A stretch of DNA of 64,000 nucleotides from Rugalucina vietnamica (taxonomy: Eukaryota > Mollusca > Bivalvia > Lucinida > Lucinidae), in contig OZ024883.1 in NCBI GenBank assembly GCA_964017185.1, positions 744,001 to 808,000 on the forward strand, written 5' to 3'. How positions within the stretch are numbered: the first letter of the stretch is position 1; every line of letters begins with the position of its first letter. Of this stretch, positions 57,701 through 62,271 are shown piece after piece. The translations under genes were made by a program, and so were the position numbers. The notes under the pieces were generated by a model, which did not search any database, had not been told where the DNA came from, and saw only the letters and a list, made by a program, of their open reading frames with translations.

Positions 57701-59575
57701 TCTGGTTGCCCACACCAGTCAGAATAAACTGATGATCTTTCCCTATGACTACAGGCTGACCTGGTACTAGAGTAGACCTACCTGTTGGTTGTCTGGAGTA
57801 GACCATGAGGTTCTGGTTGCCCACACCAGTCAGAATAAAATGATGATCTTTCCCTATGACTACAGGCTGACCTGGTACTAGAATAGACCTACCTGTTGGT
57901 TGTCTAGAGTAGACCATGAGGTTCTGGTTGCCCACACCAGTCAGAATAAAATGATGATCTTTCCCTATGACTACAGGCTGACCTGGTACTAGAATAGACC
58001 TACCTGTTGGTTGTCTAGAGTAGACCATGAGGTTCTGGTTGCCCACACCAGTCAGAATAAACTGATGATCTTTCCCTATGACTACAGGCTGACCTGGTAC
58101 TAGAGTAGACCTACCTGTTGGTTGTCTGGAGTAGACCATGAGGTTCTGGTTGCCCACACCAGTCAGTATAAACTGGTGATCTTTCCCTACGACTGCAGGC
58201 TGACCTGGTACTTCACACTTCACTTGGCCTTCACTCATAGTAAACATAACCTCAGCTTTCTTACCAGGTAACCTAGGACAGAGAGAAAGACTTGTCATAA
58301 AACTGGCATACATATAATAGCCACTGCACGGAAAAACCAACAATTTGGGTTCTTACCAGATACGACACAAACTGTCTTAGGGTGCAGCCACAGAAGCAGG
58401 TTAGACGTTTGAAAATTTGAATATAAGTAGAAGAGGAATTGTACTATCCTTGTAGAAAAAACAAAAGCTCTGATCAGCTGTGCAGATACTGCAGCTGATC
58501 TGTGCCTTTGTTTTCGCATATAGGCAAAAATCCAGTTTTCTCATGACATGGCTCATATACATTACAACCTTATTATAACACTATCTTTGGGATCCACAGA
58601 AACAGATTGTGTTATAAATGAAACTGTCTTATATTGAGGTTCTTTACTTCAGGAACTATAGAAAAATAATCATTTTGGTGCCATGACATGGCCGTGTTAT
58701 ACTGAAAACCATGTTATAATGAGGCACATTATAATAAGGTTAAACTGTACATACTGATTTTTGAACAATTTTCTTGTCAAGACTATCTGGAGAAGTAAGA
58801 GGTATTGAAGTGTTTTCAGGGTTCTGATAAATGTAATTTTGCACAAACCTGAAAAAATTGTATTTGCCTAGATGTAGTCACACTGAGCACTTAGTTATTT
58901 AGCATTTTGATCTCTTGTGTAATGGTACAGTAGAAAGGATACTGCCTCTTTATCATTACGAAAACATGCCCATGCAATATATATAATTTTCCTAAGTTGT
59001 AAATTTTTTTCTTATTTTTGCTCAAAACATAGACTGTGGGTACTCGACAAGGCAGCTCTAACGAGTACCCACAATCAATGTTTTAGAGCAAAAACAGGTA
59101 AACCCCTGTATATCCCTGTTTTACTTTATATTTTTTTTTTCTTTTTTTATTTTATTTATTTATATTTTTTTTTTGTATTGAGGCTTAACGTCCCAGTCAA
59201 CAACTTTTCAGTCATGTCGGGACGGAACCAACTCTTCCTGGGTTTAACCAGTACTGTAGGGAGTTAATGTTTTGCTCGAGGACACAACACGGTGACGCCT
59301 CTGGGGATCGAACCCAGGACCTCTCGATTCGGAGTCCGACGCTCTACCACTATGCCACCGTGCTCCCTAAAGTGAGGTTTGATGGGATATATACTACACA
59401 GACATGTTATCCTGATGTTTAAAAATCTTTTTGACCATTTTCCTACATGAAAACTGATGGGCAACAGCAAAGCAAATTTCTTTAAAGAAACTTACTTTGA
59501 CCTGGTGATTCTAAGTTTTCCAACTTCACATTTCCCATCAGCGTTCTTCCATCTCTCTGACAAATACTTGGGCAC
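27603..59575 (-). CDS. GTF2F2: GTF2F2, general transcription factor IIF beta subunit (RAP30), all but the first coding exon
   Basis: TFIIF beta pairs with TFIIF alpha (RAP74) and brings RNA polymerase II into the preinitiation complex in the nucleus. Exons on the minus strand, 5' to 3': 59496-59575, 58115-58272 (first unit of a repeat array), 52145-52186, 50863-50944, 49545-49641, 47596-47739, 27603-27713. All have AG/GT borders and compatible phases (0/2, 2/1, 1/2, 2/2, 2/0, 0/0, 0/stop). The joined reading matches the family throughout: VPKYLSERW...EVGKLRI near the N-terminus, DHQFILTGVGNQNLMVYSRQ in the dimerisation barrel, LEGKVLQRAECRPVADTNYL, then the winged helix with FSVFEKHQYYN and the end KNMWELKPEYRHYKEQK. 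With one repeat unit and an expected first exon of about 22 codons the product is about 260 residues (human: 249). The first exon (usually ending GVWLVK) was not found and probably lies beyond 64000. The last intron is about 19.9 kb and full of transposons. Confidence 0.95.
27751..29496 (+). mobile_element. Family D hairpin MITE, copy 2, split by a pearl element
   Basis: 27751-27931 and 29423-29496 are the two parts: ...GCAAAAATAAGAA | AAATAGGTAAACCCC. The A-tract at the junction is duplicated by the insertion. Confidence 0.9.
27932..29422 (-). mobile_element. Pearl-like element E3 (family E)
   Basis: CCAGAGGACCAATGGTCCTG start, three core units of about 450 bp each with AGGTCAAGGTCA(T/C), a (GACGGACG)n stretch, and tip GGCTCAGGTGAGCT end. 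AA is present on both sides of the element. Confidence 0.9.
29497..29989. other. Intron, nothing recognised
   Basis: Lies in the last GTF2F2 intron. No exon or known repeat seen. Confidence 0.4.
29990..30132 (-). mobile_element. Family A MITE, degenerate copy 10
   Basis: Recognised by GGTTTCCCACCAGG, ACAAACCAGGCTGTAC, CAGCTGATCTGCAG and GTGGCTCA. The first palindrome arm is missing. Confidence 0.65.
30508..30762 (+). mobile_element. tRNA-derived SINE, family 1 (full length)
   Basis: The head GTGGCCGAGCGGTTAAGAGC is a clear Leu/Ser-type A-box region; B-box GGATTCAAGCCCC follows. Body CAAGTTCTGCTTGCGGGTGT and AGGTGGTTTTTCTCAGGGTG, tail TTGAAAGGGACATAAAACTG then A-rich. Copies lie at 1508-1706 and 33560-33828. 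Confidence 0.85.
30763..31333. other. Intron, nothing recognised
   Basis: Only short simple repeats (AGACGGTCAGACAGACGCTT type, 31020-31060). Confidence 0.4.
31334..31467 (+). mobile_element. Family A MITE, copy 11, internal deletion
   Basis: GAGCATGATCATGAGAAAAA to TTTTCCCACGAGGTGGCTC with ATAT on both flanks. The central palindrome is deleted after GCGAAAACATAGGC, as expected for slippage across a hairpin. Confidence 0.85.
31468..32436. other. Intron, one SINE-tail fragment
   Basis: TATGTCCCAGTCAACAGCTA at 31823 matches the common SINE tail; the rest shows no signal. Short (AT)n at 31661. Confidence 0.4.
32437..32675 (+). mobile_element. Family A MITE, copy 12 (TGTGC-type stem)
   Basis: Full length with ATAT flanks. 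Palindrome arms read CAGATCAGCTGTGCAGTAAC / TGCACAGCTGATCAGCG, a matched change from the TTCGC/GCGAA stem of other copies. Confidence 0.9.
32676..33250. other. Intron, nothing recognised
   Basis: AT-rich, no family repeat or exon seen. Confidence 0.4.
33251..33487 (+). mobile_element. Family A MITE, copy 13
   Basis: GAGCCGCATCATGAGAAAAC to CGTTTTTTCGCGTCACGGCTC end; left stem half CTCTGCAG no longer pairs fully with CTGCACAG. Confidence 0.9.
33560..33828 (-). mobile_element. tRNA-derived SINE, family 1
   Basis: Reverse orientation; GTGGGGCTCGAACCCACACC is the B-box region and CAGCCTCTTAAACACTCCGC the A-box side. Confidence 0.75.
33829..34431. other. Intron, nothing recognised
   Basis: No exon or repeat family seen. 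Confidence 0.4.
34432..34606. repeat. Family A end fused to family C repeat
   Basis: GAGCCGCATCATGAGAAAAC at 34431 breaks off after the terminus and continues as AGCAGGATAAATTACAGG ... CAGCTGAGTTGAGCGTGAAA, the family C sequence also at 11688-11868. Confidence 0.65.
34893..35130 (+). mobile_element. Family A MITE, copy 14
   Basis: GAGCCACGTCATGAGAAAAC start; stem CTTTGCAGTAACTGCAAAG is again internally matched. The right end is decayed. Confidence 0.85.
35252..35489 (-). mobile_element. Family A MITE, copy 15
   Basis: GAGCCGTGACGAGAGAAAAC start; contains a duplicated GGTCGGACAGTGTCCGACGG stretch. The palindrome is mostly lost. Confidence 0.75.
35610..35725 (+). mobile_element. tRNA-like SINE head fragment
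   Basis: GGTCTAGTGGTATAGTGTCA resembles an A-box region and GTGTTGTGCTGTGTCCTTGA matches the body of SINE family 2. Preceded by (ACT)n. Confidence 0.5.
35785..35832. mobile_element. Family B MITE, short copy
   Basis: AACCTCATTATAACCATG to GTGTTATAATGAGGTT: only the TIRs and a few bases remain. Confidence 0.65.
36004..36225 (+). mobile_element. Family A MITE, copy 16
   Basis: GAGTTGTGAGAAAATCGG start, GATTTTCTCGTGTTGCGGCTC end; stem CTTCGCAGTTATTGCGAAG intact. Confidence 0.88.
36325..36978. mobile_element. Harbinger-like MITE with repetitive interior
   Basis: TIR AGCCCCGTTTACACATTCAC GATTTT at both ends; TAA on both flanks (36322-36324, 36979-36981), the PIF/Harbinger type of target. The 654-bp body is an unusual mosaic of short words such as CGTAGCG, ACCGTA and GAATCGTGG in both orientations. 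Confidence 0.88.
37150..37408 (+). mobile_element. Family D hairpin MITE, copy 3
   Basis: GAAAACATGCCCATCAAATA to TTTACAGACATGTTATC; the hairpin core GTTAGAACCGCCTCTAACGA is shortened. Confidence 0.85.
37448..37678 (+). mobile_element. Family A MITE, copy 17, core deletion
   Basis: GAACCGCATCATGAGAAAAA to GGTTTTCTCGTACAGTGGCTC. Most of the palindrome loop is missing (GATAAACTTCAGCTGATAAA). Confidence 0.85.
37679..38418. other. Intron, nothing recognised
   Basis: Homopolymer runs and (TG)n near 37995; no exon or family repeat. Confidence 0.4.
38419..38676 (-). mobile_element. Family D hairpin MITE, copy 4
   Basis: Opposite orientation: GTATGCCCCTTTATACC at the left, CATTGTGGACACTCATTAGAG CCGCCTCGGTGAGGC core, TGGGCAAGTTTTTGT at the right. 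Confidence 0.82.
38985..39405 (-). mobile_element. Pearl-like element, short variant
   Basis: Two diverged core repeats (GGGCCGTAACTTTGTCAA / GGGCAATACCTCTTCTGC; GGTTCTCAAGTTATGAGTGG), then a (GGACAGAA)n-type microsatellite at 39315-39360. The tips are not clear. Confidence 0.5.
39741..39842 (-). repeat. Third echo of the FEKHQYY exon, separated by a pearl element
   Basis: This repeats the same exon part as the copies at 47254-47523, more diverged. It was adjacent to them before a pearl-like element with its own nested insertions (39897-47247) landed in the spacer: the CACACATGCATAACA spacer ends at the element and resumes after it as TGTACTTACTA. Confidence 0.83.
41099..41771. mobile_element. 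Mariner/Tc1-type MITE
   Basis: Perfect 26-bp TIRs starting CTGAACAAAAAAAGAAACGC, TA on both sides (41097-41098, 41772-41773), 673 bp, noncoding. Confidence 0.93.
43669..44470 (-). repeat. Pearl-like core repeats inside the 4.6-kb element
   Basis: Four units of about 180 bp with TAGATTTTGACCTCTAGCCC and CACCCCCGG...CATGGACCCAGGGTCCG; the same core as at 8085-8760, inverted. It ends in (AACG)n at 44373-44440 and GTCGGCATAAATGCTGGGGG. Confidence 0.75.
44775..44954 (+). CDS. Basic Ser/Lys-rich C-terminal exon, function unknown
   Basis: After a strong acceptor (TTTTCTTTTATACTTTACAG) the frame is open for 59 codons: EIQDVVQSPFKSPSKKKPKY, then SSSPYRAIGSSPQKTICSKI, then YTPKGKFGFPKKKNIKTGT and TAA at 44952-44954. 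PSKKKPK and PKKKN look like nuclear localisation signals, and SP/TP pairs could be phosphorylation sites. It looks like the C-terminus of a nuclear protein. Since it sits in the loop of the long-TIR element, it is either the last exon of that element's own gene or a captured host exon. No upstream exon was found. Confidence 0.5.
   Translation, partial: EIQDVVQSPFKSPSKKKPKYSSSPYRAIGSSPQKTICSKIYTPKGKFGFPKKKNIKTGT
44955..46170. other. Loop of the 4.6-kb element, nothing further recognised
   Basis: Very AT-rich with poly-T/poly-A runs; the frames here look accidental. Confidence 0.45.
47254..47523 (-). repeat. Two echoes of the FEKHQYY exon (about 160-bp unit)
   Basis: Positions 47418-47523 and 47254-47352 repeat the 3' two thirds of the exon, starting at the same internal point (GGATAAAGAAGTGG on the minus strand), together with the donor region and a C-rich/CA-rich intron piece. 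Both have substitutions (for example YYN codons altered in the second) and no upstream acceptor. The spacers hold C-runs and (CA)n that may vary in length. Confidence 0.88.
47596..47739 (-). CDS. GTF2F2: GTF2F2 exon: winged-helix domain (FEKHQYYN)
   Basis: 144 bp, phase 0 on both sides, acceptor AATTTCAG, donor GTAAGT. It codes IQHNKKMKEEGKRMRMDKEV then VMDKLFSVFEKHQYYNISDL and VRLTNQPI. This is the core of the DNA-binding winged helix of RAP30 (human KKKEDGKRARADK...FSAFEKHQYYNLKDLV). A strong inverted repeat starts only about 15 bp upstream of the acceptor. Confidence 0.97.
47757..47935. repeat. Fold-back repeat next to the FEKHQYY exon acceptor
   Basis: AAATAGATCAGCTC...GTGAATTGTTGAGTAATAAT at the left pairs with ATTATTACTCAACAATTCAC ... 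GAGCTGATCTATTT at the right. It starts about 15 bp from the acceptor, so the branch point probably falls in it. Confidence 0.85.
47930..48222. mobile_element. MITE-like element with TTCTAACACAC ends
   Basis: TTCTAACACACAATAAACGT at the left and GTGTGTTAGAA at the right; an internal inverted copy (TTATTACGTTTGTTGTGCGC) lies at about 48051. Confidence 0.55.
48260..48326. repeat. Strong hairpin (GCAAACAGAATAGCCCCAGA)
   Basis: 67-nt palindrome: 22-bp outer arms GCAAACAGAATAGCCCCAGA TG, then a nested GACGCCGC-AGAAC-GCGGCGTC stem. GC-rich compared with its surroundings. Confidence 0.9.
48327..48814. other. Intron with a SINE-like fragment
   Basis: GTCTTGCTCAAGGACAAAAC then GGGATTCAAACCC (48770-48805) resembles an inverted SINE head. 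Nothing else is recognised. Confidence 0.4.
48815..49018. repeat. 21-bp minisatellite
   Basis: About 9-10 copies of CCGAATCCACACTCTAGACCT. On the minus strand it reads as a Gly/Cys repeat (ECGFGGL), most likely without coding meaning. Confidence 0.9.
49394..49460 (-). repeat. Decayed echo of the GTF2F2 linker exon
   Basis: The stretch ACATTATGTGCATGGTCACT and the following TTTATACATGTAGAC repeat the 3' part of the exon at 49545-49641, about 148 bp downstream in gene orientation, with several substitutions. A G-rich simple repeat separates the two copies. It has no acceptor of its own. Confidence 0.75.
49545..49641 (-). CDS. GTF2F2: GTF2F2 exon: linker before the winged helix
   Basis: 97 bp, acceptor TTATTCAG, donor GTAAGT. 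It codes LQMESVQKPKREVQQITTVV then NMYKPVSDHAHN, equivalent to human LQIEESSKPVRLSQQLDKVV then TTNYKPVANHQYN. It ends in phase 0. Confidence 0.93.
49901..50150 (+). mobile_element. Family A MITE, copy 18, with duplicated arm
   Basis: GAGCCGTTGCACAAAAAGC start. The arm CAGATCAGCTGTGCAGTTA is doubled (CAGATCAGCTGTGCAGTAAC) before the matching ACTGCACAGCTGATC, a duplication inside the palindrome. Confidence 0.85.
50426..50784. mobile_element. Family I MITE, copy 2
   Basis: TACTGTATTCGTTCTAATTA to TAATTAGAATGAATAAGGTA; the same GCGCAC words as copy 1. Confidence 0.85.
50863..50944 (-). CDS. GTF2F2: GTF2F2 exon: LEGKVLQRAECRP segment
   Basis: 82 bp, acceptor GTATTCCAG, donor GTAAGA. It codes RIALEGKVLQRAECRPVADT then NYLKLK and two bases that complete Lys in the next exon. 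The match to human LEGIVVQRAECRPAASENYMRLKR is clear. Confidence 0.95.
50959..51230 (+). mobile_element. Family D hairpin MITE, copy 5
   Basis: AAAACATGCCCACGTAATAT to GCACAGATATTTTCC; core GTTAGAACCGCCTCGGCAAG GCGG. It lies 15 bp upstream of a GTF2F2 exon acceptor. Confidence 0.88.
51231..51728. other. Intron, nothing recognised
   Basis: A CACATGTGCAGCTGATTGAA TATGCC piece may be a family A remnant. No exon. Confidence 0.35.
51729..51993 (+). mobile_element. Family D hairpin MITE, copy 6
   Basis: GAAAACATGCCCATGTAATA start; core GTTAGAACCTCCTCGGTGAG GCGG; ends TCATGGACGTTTTCC. Confidence 0.88.
52034..52112 (+). repeat. Duplicated 3' end of family D copy 6
   Basis: TACCCCTGCATACCCCAGTT ... 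CACGGACATTGTTATCCTGA repeats the last 80 bp of the preceding copy, ending about 30 bp from the GTF2F2 micro-exon donor. Confidence 0.85.
52145..52186 (-). CDS. GTF2F2: GTF2F2 micro-exon: Ser-rich linker
   Basis: 42 bp, acceptor TTATTTTCAG, donor GTAATT. Phase 1 to 2 reading gives (E)SSTSVSSSAEAIS(E). It joins the barrel exon to RIALEGKV and matches the TESSSDKLSLEG region of human RAP30 in position and composition. Its phase fits every repeat-unit donor. Confidence 0.85.
52187..53352. other. Intron with a SINE fragment
   Basis: 52600-52745 reads as an inverted SINE (ATCCCAATCAACCATTATTT, GGGTCCAAACCCAAGACC). The open frames at 52742-53224 and just past the array are probably chance; the piece coding NLAASVMQIIQRH continues the array frame beyond the donor at 53352. 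Confidence 0.45.
53353..58205 (-). repeat. GTF2F2: 26-unit, 111-bp (37-aa) tandem amplification of a GTF2F2 exon
   Basis: About 26 near-identical 111-bp units, counted by the GGTTCTGGTT landmark, each code 37 residues around GKDHQFILTGVGNQNLMVYS. Two main variants differ at PAVV versus PVVI. The repeated peptide is the RAP30 segment that reads EHPFVLQSVGGQTLTVF in human. Reading from the 5' end, six units are open. A one-base deletion (CCCTCGAC instead of CCCTACGAC, near 57522) then shifts the frame. A further 13-14 units are open to a stop at about 55955 (CAG to TAG). A pearl-like element interrupts the array at 53739-55725. The last four units end in donor CAACAG|GTAAAG at 53352. Almost all units carry CAACAG|GTAGGT in the same phase; two (about 53465 and 57232) have lost it (GCTAGG). 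The array is either an oversized, now broken exon, or mostly intron with about two dozen competing 5' splice sites. Confidence 0.93.
53739..55725 (-). mobile_element. Pearl-like element E5 inside the GTF2F2 repeat array
   Basis: CCAGAGGACCAATGGTCCTG start; four core units with AGGTCAAGGTCA; (GGACGGAC)n; tip GGCTCAGGTGAGCT. It splits one 111-bp unit as CAGTCAGAA | AATAAACTG, with AA on both sides. It makes a read-through of the whole array impossible. Confidence 0.93.
58115..58272 (-). CDS. GTF2F2: GTF2F2 exon: first unit of the amplified dimerisation-barrel exon
   Basis: The acceptor TGTCCTAG ends at 58273. The exon opens LPGKKAEVMFTMSEGQVKC, corresponding to human RTEVSFTLNE, then VPGQPAVVGKDHQFILTGVG and NQNLMVYSRQPT. 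A strong donor CAACAG|GTAGGT lies at 58114. Spliced here, G joins AA of the exon at 52186 to give Glu (QPT-E-SSTSV), like human TVFTESSS. This is the only unit with the unique 5' part, so it is the simplest productive exon. Confidence 0.8.
58319..58554 (-). mobile_element. Family A MITE, copy 19
   Basis: GCCACTGCACGGAAAAACC start, GTTTTCTCATGACATGGCTC end. It ends about 45 bp from the acceptor of the amplified GTF2F2 exon. Confidence 0.85.
58565..58745. mobile_element. Family B MITE, copy 3
   Basis: AACCTTATTATAACACTATC to CATTATAATAAGGTT; GCCATGACATGGCCGTGTTA interior. Lies 10 bp from a family A copy. Confidence 0.8.
58842..58985 (+). repeat. Direct duplication, left copy
   Basis: GCACAAACCTGAAAAAATTG ... 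CATGCCCATGCAATATA is repeated at 59759-59916 with about 15 extra bases (AAATATTTTTGCAAC) in the second copy. Confidence 0.9.
58960..59414 (+). mobile_element. Family D hairpin MITE, copy 7, split by a SINE
   Basis: 58960-59140 and 59368-59414 are the two parts; GAAAACATGCCCATGCAATA start, CACAGACATGTTATCC end. Confidence 0.82.
59163..59367 (-). mobile_element. tRNA-derived SINE, family 2, nested in family D
   Basis: On the minus strand: GGAGCACGGTGGCATAGTGG TAGAGCGTCGGACTCC (A-box region), GGGTTCGATCCCC (B-box), a body with GTGTTGTGTCCTCGAGC, and tail GTTGACTGGGACGTTAAGCC. A T-rich stretch (the A-rich tail) lies at 59140-59175. This is the best-preserved copy here. Confidence 0.88.
59496..59575 (-). 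CDS. GTF2F2: GTF2F2 exon: VPKYLSERW segment
   Basis: 80 bp, acceptor TTGTTTCAG, donor GTAAGT. It codes VPKYLSERWKNADGKCEVGK then LRITRS plus two bases (AA) that join G of the next exon to make Lys. This is the second conserved block of RAP30 (VPKYLSQQW...EVGKLRI in human). Confidence 0.95.
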
Positions 59576-59599
59576 CTGAAACAAGGCGACAGAACATAC

Positions 59600-59758
59600 A
59601 TTACTAACATTACAAAAACACTCCAATACAATCTACAGAATTTTTTTTTGTTGTAAAAAATGAAAATTTTCAATAGAGCTTTTTTTTTTTTTTCGATATT
59701 TTTCTTATTCTTGCTCCAAACAAAGATTGTGGGTACATGCTAGAACCGCCTCGCCGAG
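59600..59758 (+). mobile_element. Family D MITE, copy 8, truncated
   Basis: The left arm and half the hairpin (AGAACCGCCTCGCCGAGGC) are present; it stops where the 59759 duplication begins. Confidence 0.8.
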
Positions 59759-59916
59759 GCACAAACCTGAAAAATTGTATTTGCCTGGATGTAGTCAAAA
59801 TATTTTTGCAACACTGAGCACTTAGTTATTTAGCATTTTGATCTCTCGTGTAATGGTACAGTAGAAAGGATACTGCCTCTTTATCATTACGAAAACATGC
59901 CCATGCAATATACATG
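59759..59916 (+). repeat. Direct duplication, right copy
   Basis: Second copy of 58842-58985. The first copy begins before a family D element, so the duplicated segment includes that element's left end. Confidence 0.9.
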
Positions 59917-61072
59917 TATACACATGGAAATAAGTTAGGGAACACCTGCAGTAATGTGACTACCAACTTTGGACCGTATATATCCTTCTTTGTAAGAATT
60001 ATGAAGAATGTTTTGACAATTTGACAGACTCTGTAGTATCGAAGGTTGTTTCTATGTGAAATTGGTAAGCATCAAACATAAACTGCGGCGGGCAGCGGCC
60101 ATCTTTGATTCAGAAATTTTTTGCTAGATTTACGAAATACGCTGATATTCTTTGCGATAACTTCATTATGTGAACTCGCATTGTCATCATTTTTCTTAAG
60201 CATCAAGCTGAGAAATCGCTTGTGGATTGGTTATCATTAATTCTTTATTTTCTGACCGACTGTCGGCGGTAGATCCATACTTTTACGGGGGTAGGTTTTA
60301 TGATCACGTTTTGTTCTTTGGCTATACCTTTTGCAGGTTGTAAACGTTGGGCCAGATACTCGATATGACCCTTTAGGAATTTAAACATGCACATTCTGGT
60401 CACAGTGTCATAGCGGAATTATTCTTTTACGGCTTTATTTGCAAAAATTCCAACAATTTTGCTTTCCATAGAAATCAATGCAAACTGCAGATTTTGTATG
60501 CTTAGTTGGTTTTGGAGATGAAACATGAATTTTTAGATTCGAAGTCGTTTATTCATTGAGAACGATCAGATACAACATTCTATTCCTGTTTCGCATTCAA
60601 AAGTTGAGTTTTGAGGAGTGCAGAAGCAAAAGGCAAACTCGTATTCAGCAAAAGTGGAGTTTTTCATACATGACACATTGTTTCCTCCCTAGTACAAGGA
60701 CAAAATGTTGTGAATGTCCATAAATTGGCCTGTAGCTAGGCTAAGGTATGAAATACATGTGATAAAAATTTCAGTATCGCCAGAAAATAGGAAAATGGAT
60801 TTTTTCAAACTTTTCCCAAGAGCTAAAAGTGTTCCCTAACTTATTTCCATGTGTATATATAATTTTCTGAAGTTGTAAATTTTTTTCTTATTTTTGCTCC
60901 AAAACATAGATTGTGGGTACTCGACGAGGCGGTTCTAACAAGTACCCACAATCTATGTTTTGGAGCAAAAATAAGAAAAATAGGTATACCCCTGCAAATT
61001 CCATTTTTTTTCTACATAAAAGTGGGATTTAATGGGGTACACATTTCACAGACAAGTTTTCCTGATGACTAA
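59891..61072 (+). mobile_element. Family D MITE, copy 9, split by a 933-bp TIR element
   Basis: 59891-59918 and 60856-61072 are the parts; ends CACAGACAAGTTTTCC. Confidence 0.82.
59921..60853. mobile_element. 933-bp TIR element (CACATGGAAATAAGTTAGGG)
   Basis: Perfect 25-bp TIRs at 59921-59945 and 60829-60853, TATA on both sides, no coding frame. The TA target suggests a Tc1/mariner relative. The perfect ends suggest a recent move. Confidence 0.92.
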
Positions 61073-61082
61073 CACGTACATG

Positions 61083-61140
61083 TATTCATTCTAATTAGCG
61101 CACATGTTCCAATAAGCGCAAACCCTGGTCGTTTAAGGAA
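61083..61140. mobile_element. Family I MITE, end fragment
   Basis: GTATTCATTCTAATTAGCGC ACATGTTCCAATAAGCGC matches the terminus of the copies at 24550 and 50426; the other end is absent. Confidence 0.6.
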
Positions 61141-61837
61141 ACATTGTGAAATAGCATACTCTGCTCGACTAGTACATTCGATGTTTATAATGAATGTTAC
61201 ACATTCATCATGTTTATGCCGTATAAACAACATTTACATGATAAAACTTAAAACTTAACATTGCAAGCAATAAGAAACATCAGTAGTGCTACAACCCTCA
61301 TTCAGGTAGCCTCATCCCATTTGCTTCACCAGTGACAATGGAGAAATGCTATTCATTGATTGAATCCGCAAAACGGGGAAAAATGATTGTCAATTTTTCT
61401 TCATTTAAAAAAAGAAAAATATGACGAGTGTGGAGATCAAGGGTGGTTCTGCAGGGCTTTCGTCATCTTATGTAAACAAGTATGGCCATCAAACAATGAC
61501 AGTCTTTGCGAAATCTTTTTTCAGCTGCAGGACAGCACATTTTCGCAGGACAAAATCCAATTTTGTAGGACAGTTCTGAACATTATCGTTGTAATTTTGA
61601 TTATTCTTGCCGGTGGACATTAATTTGTCTGACATAATAAATTTAAAAATATTCTGTCAGACAAAATGATAATTTTGCTGGTTTTGACAGACATTTTTGT
61701 GAAGACTGCAACAAAGGTGTTTTACAAGTGCTGAATATGGAGGACCCGAGGTTGCATGAATATCCCCTGAGACCATACATATGATATTTTCCTTCTCTGC
61801 AAATGGGAGATTTTCAGTTTGAAATCGTAAAATTGTC
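61141..61837. other. Nothing recognised
   Basis: Contains short reiterated GCAGGACA/GTAGGACAG words (61525-61575). No exon of GTF2F2 was found here. Confidence 0.4.
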
Positions 61838-61910
61838 TGTCATATCGGGAAGTTTATATTCTCAAGGTTATGAGTCATGACCATGAGAATATAAACTTCC
61901 CAATATGACA
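61838..61910. repeat. Hairpin with 27-bp arms
   Basis: TGTCATATCGGGAAGTTTAT ATTCTCA pairs with TGAGAATATAAACTTCCCAA TATGACA around a GGTTATGAGTCATGACC loop. Confidence 0.88.
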
Positions 61911-61959
61911 GTCATGACTCATGACCAATTACATTCAAAAGCTCAGTCTTTTTGGGGGA

Positions 61960-62107
61960 TGTTGTGTCGCTTGATTAATAACTAAACTTCATTAGTGTAA
62001 GTTTATTCAGCCATTACTCTAACAATGTATAATATATAATAACGTTAACGTCGCGTGGAAACGACGTTATCTATAATTAGAAAATCTATAAATATCACAA
62101 TACCACA
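61960..62107 (-). repeat. Short 3' LTR (148 bp)
   Basis: Reads TGTGGTATTGTGATATTTAT ... GCGACACAACA on the minus strand, TG...CA. It has TATTTATAG (TATA-like) and AATAAA, and a GTTTCCACGCGACGTTAACG stretch. The flank GGGGA (61955-61959) would be one copy of the target duplication. Confidence 0.75.
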
Positions 62108-62119
62108 TTTCTCCCGAAT
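62108..62119 (-). other. Polypurine tract of the second gypsy element
   Basis: ATTCGGGAGAAA on the minus strand directly before the LTR. Confidence 0.65.
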
Positions 62120-62271
62120 TTTGAAAGAAGTAACCTCAATTGAAACAGAGACATATACAGATTGAAATAGGTACAAATCTAAAGTTATGTTGAAAAGAAT
62201 TAGCGTGTTAGAAAATGTGTTCCAGTTTTACAGTTATATAAATCACTCCAAATGATTAAAAGTGAATTTGA

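Noticed and set aside
60000..61960. First coding exon of GTF2F2
   Set aside because: I searched by eye for a GVWLVK-like segment with a donor on the minus strand and found none; it is probably beyond the window.
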